A stretch of 64,000 nt of DNA from Terriglobia bacterium (GTDB taxonomy: Bacteria; Acidobacteriota; Terriglobia; Terriglobales; Acidobacteriaceae). The position numbers and the translations under genes are program-made. Under the pieces are notes generated by a model. It did no database searches. It was not told the origin of the DNA and saw only the letters and a list, made by a program, of their open reading frames with translations. Shown piece after piece: positions 54,814 through 61,164 of this stretch (position 1 is its first letter; the number at the start of each line of letters is the position of its first letter). The DNA is taken from positions 101,666 through 165,665 of the forward strand of contig JAIQFD010000007.1 of NCBI GenBank assembly GCA_020073495.1. The letters are read 5' to 3'.

Positions 54814-55333
54814 CCCGCCTCCAACGTCTAAGGCCCGGCTTGCGCCGGGGTTCCTTGTACTCCGTTGTGTTTTCGTCTACAGCAGCTTTCTCACTGTTGT
54901 TCCGAATTCAGAACAGAGCACCAATAGCCCGGATCCAAGTACAAAAGGGGCACGGCGTTGGCCGTGCCCCGCTCACAGCTTGCGTCTCTTGGGCCCGGCC
55001 GGTGGAAGCCCACGGTTTTAACCGTGGGTTTATGCGTCCCAAATTTTCCCCGGGCTTTAGCCCCGGTGGGAATCTTATACGGAAGGGGGCTAAAGCCCAT
55101 GAATTTGTCGATCGTGTAAACCCCGGCTTCGGGACTCCGTCCCGAGTCAGGGTTAAAACCCTGACCTACCGAGGCCCGGGCTTCCACCGGCCTCCGTGCG
55201 TCCGTGCCTACGCGGTGGATGTTCTTCCGGAGGTAGGGGTCCCTTCGGCTTCGCTCAGGGCAGGCTCTTCGACTCGGGCGCGCAAACAACGCGCGCCCTC
55301 GCTCAGGATGACACCAAGCGATAAGCACTGCAA
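54814..55333. repeat. 520-bp repeat mosaic right of the OLD gene
   Basis: No gene seen. Components in order: TGTTCCGAATTCAGAACA (54897-54914), hairpin GGGGCACGGC-GTTG-GCCGTGCCCC (about 54946), CCCACGGTTTTAACCGTGGG (55008-55027), GGGCTTTAGCCCC words, and an 86-bp block at 55230-55315 that is repeated exactly at 56564-56649. Confidence 0.75.
55230..55315. repeat. 86-bp direct repeat, copy 1
   Basis: GAGGTAGGGGTCCCTTCGGC to CTCAGGATGACACC. Identical to 56564-56649; contains inverted words (TTCGGCTTCGCTCAGG / CCTCGCTCAGGATGA). Confidence 0.95.
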
Positions 55334-56332
55334 TCAGTTCCTCTCCCCCATCCCATGCCGGTTGCGGCACTTGGGACAGTAGGTGGCCACCTCGGTATTG
55401 TCCACCCGATGCTGCACCGGCGGCAGCGTCCGCAGATACGCGAACAGCGCCTTCAGGTCGGCGTCGGTCAGATTGCGGAAATCCGCCCACGGCATCACCG
55501 GGCTCAGCTTGCGCGCCCCCACGTGCCCCGTGCGCATCACCGCGATGAACTTCCGCTCGTCGTAGTAGCCGATCCCCGAGGCGTCGGGGGTGATGTTCGG
55601 CGAGGTCACCAGGCCCCACCGGCCGCGCAGCACCCGGCCCCCCGCCATCGCCATCCCCGGCACCGGCTGGCGCTCCGGATCCAGGCCGCTGTGACACGCC
55701 GCGCAGTTCCCCACCCGCGCCAGGTACTCGCCGTGGCGCACCTGCTCGGACGCTCCCGCGGGCGCAGGAGGCGAGGGGAACAGGGGAACCGTCCGTAGCT
55801 CCGGCTCTTGCGGCAACCACCGTTTGGGAAGCGGGTTGCGCACCGCCGGGATGCTGCGCACATAGACGATCACCGAGGCCAGGTCCTCGTCGCTCATCAC
55901 CCGCAGGTTCCAGTAGGGCATCATGGGATGCAGCGTGCGGCCGTCGTGTCCGATGCCCTGGCGGATGGCGCGCACGAAATCCTCGTCCTTCCACGTGCCC
56001 GCGCCCGTCTCCCGGTCGGGCGAGATGTTGGGACAGACCAGCCGCGCCGGCGGTGGCGCCGGGCTCTCGTCCGCGGGGATCACGTTGCCTCCGCCTTTCT
56101 TATCCCGCGGTGCTAGACCGTTCAGATGCTTGAAGTCGTTGTTGGAGTGGCAGCGGAAGCAGTGCGCCAGCCCTTCCACCAGATACTTGCCGCGCGCCAT
56201 CCGCTGCGGCGTGCGCTCGATTGTCGTCGCCGGGAGCGTAGATTTTTGAGTAGCGTCGCCGGCGCCCGCGTCCAGCCCAGCGAGAATGACCCCTGGAACG
56301 ACAACCAAAGCCCACAACAGTTTGGCCCGCAA
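55334..56332 (-). CDS. Diheme cytochrome c with extra C-terminal CxxC
   Basis: 332 residues with a signal peptide (RAKLLWALVVVPGVILAGLD). Two c-heme sites: AHCFRCHSNNDF (about residue 58) and VGNCAACHSGLD (about 207), each followed by a distal Met region (MMPYW, VMPWAD). Each half is a class I cytochrome domain. The C terminus adds YCPKCRNRHGMG, a C-x2-C without the heme His directly after it, possibly a metal or disulfide site. Periplasmic electron carrier; partner unknown. Bracketed by 86-bp perfect direct repeats. Confidence 0.88.
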   Translation of the reverse strand: MRAKLLWALVVVPGVILAGLDAGAGDATQKSTLPATTIERTPQRMARGKYLVEGLAHCFRCHSNNDFKHLNGLAPRDKKGGGNVIPADESPAPPPARLVCPNISPDRETGAGTWKDEDFVRAIRQGIGHDGRTLHPMMPYWNLRVMSDEDLASVIVYVRSIPAVRNPLPKRWLPQEPELRTVPLFPSPPAPAGASEQVRHGEYLARVGNCAACHSGLDPERQPVPGMAMAGGRVLRGRWGLVTSPNITPDASGIGYYDERKFIAVMRTGHVGARKLSPVMPWADFRNLTDADLKALFAYLRTLPPVQHRVDNTEVATYCPKCRNRHGMGERN

Positions 56333-56654
56333 TCTTCCCCCCGTGAATGCGCCGCGTATGGTAGCAGCAAAGGGCGGCCGCCCGGCCGCCCCTCATTGGC
56401 CCGCGCGAGGGCGCGCGGGCTACTTTGTCGAATTTCCCTCCGCGTCCTCCGCGGTGAAAGTTCTCTACGGTTTATTCGTCTTGGTGGAAGCCCACGGCTT
56501 TAGCCGTGGGTTTATACGTCGTCAAAATCTATCGGGCTTTAGCCCTGGTGGAAATTCTTCTCAGAGGTAGGGGTCCCTTCGGCTTCGCTCAGGGCAGGCT
56601 CTTCGACTCGGGCGCGCAAACAACGCGCGCCCTCGCTCAGGATGACACCCTAAT
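56333..56654. repeat. 322-bp repeat mosaic between cytochrome and nrdJ
   Basis: No gene. CCCACGGCTTTAGCCGTGGG (56489-56508), GGGCTTTAGCCC (56533), GGCGGCCGCCCGGCCGCC (about 56372), and the 86-bp block at 56564-56649 ending 5 bp before the nrdJ stop codon. Confidence 0.75.
56564..56649. repeat. 86-bp direct repeat, copy 2
   Basis: Base-for-base identical to 55230-55315 as read. The two copies bracket the cytochrome c gene at a distance of 1.25 kb. Confidence 0.95.
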
Positions 56655-59642
56655 CTAGCTGCACCCGCTCGTTGATCCGCAGGACATGCACCGATAGCAC
56701 GACCCGTTCCTGACCATGATCGAGCCGCAGACGTGGCAGCTCGGGGCGTCGCCCATATCCACCAGCTCGCGCATGGCATCGGCGGCGTGCACTTTGCCGG
56801 TTGTCAGTGGTCGGTTGTCAGTTGTCAGAGAAGGCGGAGCCGAAGTTCCGTTCTCTTCCGGAAGCGCCGACTTCGGCCGGAAGCCCTCGAACAGGAATTG
56901 CTGCTGCCCGGTCAGGAAGCGCAGCTCCAGCCAGCGGAAGATGTAATCCATGATGCTCTTGGCGAAGCCGATGTCGGGATTGCCGCTCCAGCCCGAAGGC
57001 TCAAAGCGGGTGTGCGCGAACTTCTCGCACAGCAGCTTCAGCGGCACCCCGTGCTGCAAGGCGATGGAGGTGGCGCAGGCGAAGCTGTCCATCAGCCCCG
57101 ACACGGTCGAGCCTTCCTTGGCCATGGTGATGAAGATCTCGCCCGGCTGTCCGTTGGGATAGAGGCCCACCGTGATGTAGCCGTCGTGTCCGGCGAGGTT
57201 GAACTTGTGGGTCAGCGACATGCGCTCGTCGTGCAGCTTGTGGCGCACGGCGCGCGGCGGCGCGTCAAGATCTTCAGTTTCTTTCAACGCGGAGGACGCG
57301 GAGATCGCGGAGGATTCTTTGGAAGAAGTCGCGGTGGCGGTGCCCGCAGCGGAGAGCGGCTGCGCCTTCTTGCAGCCGTCGCGGTAGATGGCCACCGCCT
57401 TCAGTCCCAGCCTCCACGCCTGGATGTAGGCTTCGGCGATGTCCTCCACCGTCGCCGCCTCCGGCATGTTGATGGTCTTGGAGATGGCGCCGGAGATGAA
57501 GGGCTGCACCGCCGCCATCATGCGCAGGTGACCGAGGAAGTGGATGGAGCGCGTTCCCTTGGCCGGCTTGAAGGAGCAGTCGAACACCGGCAGGTGCTCT
57601 TCCTTGACGTGCGGCGCGCCCTCGATGGTGCCCGTGGCGTCGATGTAGCTGACGATGGCGTTGGCCTGCTCGGTGGTGTATCCCAGCTTGAACAGCGCCG
57701 CGGGCACGGTGTTGTTCACGATCTTGATCATGCCGCCGCCCACCAGCTTCTTGTACTTCACCAGCGCCAGGTCCGGCTCCACTCCCGTCGTGTCACAGTC
57801 CATCATGAAGCCGATGGTGCCGGTGGGGGCGAGGACGGTGACTTGCGAGTTGCGGTAGCCGTGCTTCTCGCCGTGCTGCAGAGCTTCGTCCCAGCACTGC
57901 TTGGAGGCTTCGTAGAGCGCGGCGGGGACGTTGGCGCGGTTGATGTTGTTCACCGAGGCGCGATGCATGCGGATGACGTCCAGGAAGGGTTCGCGGTTGG
58001 CGTACCAGCCGGGGCAGGCCGAGCCCCAGTTCTCTCCCAGTTCGGAGTGCTTGGCCGCCGTGATCTCGGTGACCGGATCGAGCGGCTGCGCCAGCTCGGC
58101 GATGCGCGAGCTTTGCAGATACGCCTGGCCGCACATGATCGCCGTGACGCAGGCGGCATAATCGCGGCCCGCGTCGCCGTCATACGGCAGTCCGGACGCC
58201 ATCAGCAGCGCGCCCAGATTCGCGTATCCCAGACCCAGCGGACGGTAGTCGTGCGAATTCTTGACGATGCTTTCCGTCGGATATCCGCTGTTATCGACCA
58301 GGATCTCCTGCGCCGTGATGATGATGTCCACCGCGTACTTGTACGCCTCGACATCGAAGGTGCCGTTGGGCGCGAACTTCATCAGGTTCAGGCTCGCCAG
58401 ATTGCACGCGCTGTCGTCCAAGAACATGTACTCAGAACAGGGATTGCTGGCGTTGATGCGGGCGGTGTTCCTGGAGGTGTGCCAGCGGTTGACGGTGGTG
58501 TCGTACTGCATGCCGGGGTCGCCGCACTGCCAGGTGGCTTGGGCGATCATTTTGAGAAGCTCGCGGGCCTTGTGCGTGGTGACGACGCGGTGTTCGCCGG
58601 TGACGGCGCGGGTGGAGAAGTCGGCGTCGCGCTCGACGGCGTGCATGAAGTCGTCGGTGACACGCACGGAGTTGTTGGCGTTCTGGAAGAAGATGGATGA
58701 GTAGGCTTCGGAGTCGGGCGAGCTGCCGTCGTATCCGGCCTGCACCAGGGTCCAGGCCTTGGCTTCTTCCTTGGCCTTGCAGTCGATGAACTCGACGATG
58801 TCGGGATGATCGATGTTGAGGATCACCATCTTGGCGGCGCGGCGGGTCTTGCCGCCGGACTTGATGACGCCGGCAAAGGCGTCGAAGCCCTTCATGAAAG
58901 AGAGCGGGCCGGAAGCGGTGCCGCCGCCGGAAAGTCCTTCGAGCGAACTGCGCAGGGGCGAGAGGTTGGTGCCGGTGCCGGATCCCCACTTGAAGAGCAT
59001 GCCTTCGGTCTTGGCCAGGGTGAGGATGGAGTCGAGCGAGTCGCGCACCGAGTTGATGAAGCAAGCGGAGCACTGCGGCTTGGAGTAGCCCACGGCGTAG
59101 AACTCGACGCGTCCGAGCTGGTGGTTCCAGTGCCAGTTCTGAGCGTCGGAGTGGGGCTCGAGGCGGTCGCAGCCGACGTTGAACCAGACGGGCGAATTGA
59201 AAGCGGCGTACTGGCGCAGGAGCAGGAAGGCGAGCTCGTCGTGGAAGGTGGCGGCGTCCTCGGGAGAGCGGAAGTATCCGCCGGCGATGCCCCAGTCGCG
59301 GATGGTCTCGGCGACGCGCTGCACGAGCTGGCGCACGCCGGTCTCACGCTCGGGAGTGCCGAGTTTGCCGTGAAGATACTTGCTGGCGACGATGTTGGTC
59401 GCCGTCATGGACCAGTCCTTGGGGACCTCCACGTTCTTCTGTTCGAAGATGGTGCCGCCGGAAGCGTCGTTGATCTGCGCGGTGCGAAGTTCCCACTCGA
59501 CCTCGTCGTAGGGTGAGACGCCCGGCTTGCTGAAACAGCGGCGGAAGGAAAGGCCCGGGGCCTTCTTCCGGCTGGTGGTGCTGGTGACGGCAGCCGTCGT
59601 CTGCGCGACGTTCGAGGTGGAGGTTTTGGTCACGTCAGCCAT
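56655..59642 (-). CDS. nrdJ: Adenosylcobalamin-dependent (class II) ribonucleotide reductase
   Basis: 995 residues. Core: FNSPVWFNVGCDRL with the first redox Cys, SACFINSVRDSLDSILTLAK, GSGTGTNLSPLRSSLEGLSG, the N-C-E triad in INASNPCSEYMFLDDSACNL, and VLAPTGTIGFMMDCDTTGVE. The C-terminal Cys-rich tail (SCHVCGSIMVRNGSCYRCMS) shuttles reducing power. It makes deoxyribonucleotides without oxygen dependence, using B12. Two linkers carry repeat-derived sequence: SSKESSAISASSALKE and SLTTDNRPLTTGK. It is the second gene after 59715, downstream of an NrdR-type promoter. Confidence 0.96.
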   Translation of the reverse strand: MADVTKTSTSNVAQTTAAVTSTTSRKKAPGLSFRRCFSKPGVSPYDEVEWELRTAQINDASGGTIFEQKNVEVPKDWSMTATNIVASKYLHGKLGTPERETGVRQLVQRVAETIRDWGIAGGYFRSPEDAATFHDELAFLLLRQYAAFNSPVWFNVGCDRLEPHSDAQNWHWNHQLGRVEFYAVGYSKPQCSACFINSVRDSLDSILTLAKTEGMLFKWGSGTGTNLSPLRSSLEGLSGGGTASGPLSFMKGFDAFAGVIKSGGKTRRAAKMVILNIDHPDIVEFIDCKAKEEAKAWTLVQAGYDGSSPDSEAYSSIFFQNANNSVRVTDDFMHAVERDADFSTRAVTGEHRVVTTHKARELLKMIAQATWQCGDPGMQYDTTVNRWHTSRNTARINASNPCSEYMFLDDSACNLASLNLMKFAPNGTFDVEAYKYAVDIIITAQEILVDNSGYPTESIVKNSHDYRPLGLGYANLGALLMASGLPYDGDAGRDYAACVTAIMCGQAYLQSSRIAELAQPLDPVTEITAAKHSELGENWGSACPGWYANREPFLDVIRMHRASVNNINRANVPAALYEASKQCWDEALQHGEKHGYRNSQVTVLAPTGTIGFMMDCDTTGVEPDLALVKYKKLVGGGMIKIVNNTVPAALFKLGYTTEQANAIVSYIDATGTIEGAPHVKEEHLPVFDCSFKPAKGTRSIHFLGHLRMMAAVQPFISGAISKTINMPEAATVEDIAEAYIQAWRLGLKAVAIYRDGCKKAQPLSAAGTATATSSKESSAISASSALKETEDLDAPPRAVRHKLHDERMSLTHKFNLAGHDGYITVGLYPNGQPGEIFITMAKEGSTVSGLMDSFACATSIALQHGVPLKLLCEKFAHTRFEPSGWSGNPDIGFAKSIMDYIFRWLELRFLTGQQQFLFEGFRPKSALPEENGTSAPPSLTTDNRPLTTGKVHAADAMRELVDMGDAPSCHVCGSIMVRNGSCYRCMSCGSTSGCS
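56800..56828. repeat. GTTGTCAGTGGTC-type repeat inside nrdJ
   Basis: GTTGTCAGTGG, TCGGTTGTCA, GTTGTCAGAG: tandem words encoding LTTDNRPLTT on the minus strand near the NrdJ C terminus. Confidence 0.8.
57286..57316. repeat. CGCGGAGGA-type repeat inside nrdJ
   Basis: CGCGGAGGACGCGGAGATCG then CGGAGGATTC, a 9-nt tandem like the CGCAGAGGA intergenic words; encodes SSAISASSA on the minus strand. Confidence 0.8.
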
Positions 59643-59679
59643 GTTCTCTCTCCCGATCTGAATCTCTCGTGCGTAAAGA

Positions 59680-59712
59680 AGTACTCGGTACTCAGTACTC
59701 AGTACTCAGTCA
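59680..59712. repeat. AGTACTCAGTACTC repeat upstream of nrdJ
   Basis: AAGTACTCGGTACTCAGTAC then TCAGTACTCAGTC, 38 bp upstream of the nrdJ ATG, between the two co-oriented genes. Confidence 0.75.
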
Positions 59713-59714
59713 AA

Positions 59715-60221
59715 TCAAGAACCTTCCGGTAATGACGGCGCACTATTTACTCCGTTGTCTTCCTTGTCCTCCTGGTGCGTGGAGGACGGGGGCGCGGCGG
59801 CGAAAGCTTCGGCGATGGCCGAGCCGGCCTCGGTGGAGGCGGCGAGCCACTGGCGCAAGGCGATGCAGGCGGCCTCGCGCTGGGTGCGCACGGGCACAAC
59901 GGCGAAGCGCACGAAGCAGCGGCCGGACTCGATGCGCGGGCGCAGCGGACTGCCGGGCGCGAAGAGGCCGTGGAGGGTGTGCGAGAGGTCGTCGGTGGCC
60001 TGCACATCGAAGACGGCGATCATGCGGCGATTGCCGACCAGAGCGGATGCGTTCTCCGAGATCACTTCCTCGGCGAGGGCGAAGATGCCGGGCAGCGGCG
60101 GAGTGAGCGCCAGGCTGATGCTGGACTGGCAGCGCGACCAGCGAGACCACTCCAAGCGAGCCGTCTCGGGGGCGAGCTGGCCGTCGCCGGCCTTGCCGAA
60201 CACCATGGGTTCCAACGCCAT
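59715..60221 (-). CDS. nrdJ-linked protein of unknown function
   Basis: 168 residues from the ATG at 60221 (AGGAGGGAGG upstream). ARLEWSRWSRCQSSISLALT, then ENASALVGNRRMIAVFDVQA and FVRFAVVPVRTQREAACIAL. Alpha/beta, no cofactor motif. It is the first gene of a two-gene unit with nrdJ under the NrdR-type promoter, so a role in dNTP supply is suggested by context only. The last 20 residues are low complexity and abut a repeat tract. Confidence 0.75.
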   Translation of the reverse strand: MALEPMVFGKAGDGQLAPETARLEWSRWSRCQSSISLALTPPLPGIFALAEEVISENASALVGNRRMIAVFDVQATDDLSHTLHGLFAPGSPLRPRIESGRCFVRFAVVPVRTQREAACIALRQWLAASTEAGSAIAEAFAAAPPSSTHQEDKEDNGVNSAPSLPEGS

Positions 60222-60534
60222 CGGTCCCTCCCTCCTATCGAGACGTTTTAACGGACGTCTCCAGCCGTCCACACGGGAACAGAAGCCCTGCGCCCGAGTG
60301 CACCACGTTGTGTGCACAGGCTGCGAGAGACTTGATTGTGTTTTCAAACCGCCCCCGGTAGGCACAGCTATCGGGGAAATGAGGGTCACCGCGTGGCCCT
60401 ACTACTGCCCAGCGTCACCTCTGGCGCCGGGGTACTAGCACCCCACCTCGCGAAGCGCGCGGTGGGGACCCCGCAAAATCTCTACGCCGCCAAAGCCCGG
60501 TAGGCTCCGGCACTTTCTGCCTGCTGCGGACTGC
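60222..60534 (-). ncRNA. Long structured 5' leader of the nrdJ operon (candidate cis-regulatory RNA)
   Basis: About 300 nt between the predicted start (about 60528) and the first ATG, with no ORF. In transcript sense it contains a hairpin CCCCACC...GGTGGGG closed by GCGCGCTTCGCG, a stem GCCTGTGCAC / GTGCACTCGGGC, a CTACCGGG pair repeated in both halves, and GAGACGT / ACGTCTC just upstream of the ribosome site. I do not find the B12-box of known cobalamin riboswitches. It could be related to published nrdJ-associated RNA motifs; I cannot confirm this. Confidence 0.5.
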
Positions 60535-60563
60535 AAAGTACGCCCATATAGTGGGCCTGTCAA
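60535..60563 (-). promoter_or_regulatory. Promoter of the nrdJ operon
   Basis: Minus strand: perfect TTGACA (complement of 60558-60563), 17-bp spacer, TACTTT (complement of 60535-60540). One NrdR-type box lies within the spacer. Confidence 0.7.
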
Positions 60564-60586
60564 GTACCTACCACAATATATTGTAA
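60539..60586 (-). promoter_or_regulatory. Pair of NrdR boxes
   Basis: Box 1: perfect palindrome ACAATATATTGT at 60573-60584 within CCACAATATATTGTAA, very close to the NrdR consensus. Box 2: CACTATAT (complement of 60546-60553), a good half site with a weak second half. Centres are 32 bp apart, three helical turns, the classic NrdR spacing. Box 2 sits between -35 and -10, so binding would block RNA polymerase. nrdR itself is not in the window. Confidence 0.75.
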
Positions 60587-61164
60587 TCTTACACCTTAAT
60601 CGGCTGGATTCCCAGGCTGGACGGGCATTTGCAGGCGCCGGCGAGGACGGTCCGCCGGACCGGCGGCGGACATTTCCACAGAGACGTCCTCGAAAATCCG
60701 CCCGTCAAGAATCACCTCCGGGTGAGCGTCGGTTCTAGCTGGGATGGCTTCGCGGCTGAACGAAGCAGAACAACAGCAGGCTGGGTGGTGCGGTGCGACG
60801 AATGTAAGCGCCGGTGACAGGCGGGTCAATCACCTAAGAATGGTGCAAGCTGTGGATAGTGAGGAAAAGAAGCACCCAGTACTCGGTACCCAGTACTCAG
60901 CCGGACTGGGTGCGAGGCCGATTCTCAACCCCCTGAAGGGGCCTTGCCCGATCTTGCTGCCACTTGCACCACTTCGCGATGATTAGCTTCAAGCTCCGGC
61001 GAGGCGGGCCGGCACGGCCGTGCCCCGTGGTGATCTGCGCGTCCCGCTAGTCTTTCCAGGCCCAATTTTCTCAACAGCACAAACTGCCAAGACGGTACGC
61101 GTTGTGGTCCGTGCCGGACCCGCTTGAGCCCGCGTATTTTCGAACTGGGGTATGATGCCGGACC
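60587..61164. other. 578-bp intergenic stretch
   Basis: Divergent region between the nrdJ operon and the kinase gene. Contains an AGTACTCGGTACCCAGTACTC tract (60877-60901, a GAGTAC-family repeat), CCCCTGAAGGGGCC-like words (60930), and a GGCACGGCCGTGCC palindrome (61012). Short ORFs at 60596-60829 (-) and 60629-60817 (+) overlap on opposite strands and neither is convincing. TATGAT at 61151-61156 is the likely -10 of the kinase gene. Confidence 0.45.

Noticed and set aside
56733..58700. 655-codon open frame antisense to nrdJ
   Set aside because: Same reason; NrdJ on the minus strand is complete with active-site residues.
60222..60534. Classical cobalamin riboswitch upstream of nrdJ
   Set aside because: I looked on the minus strand for the conserved B12-box and the surrounding core and did not find them; kept only as an unclassified structured leader.
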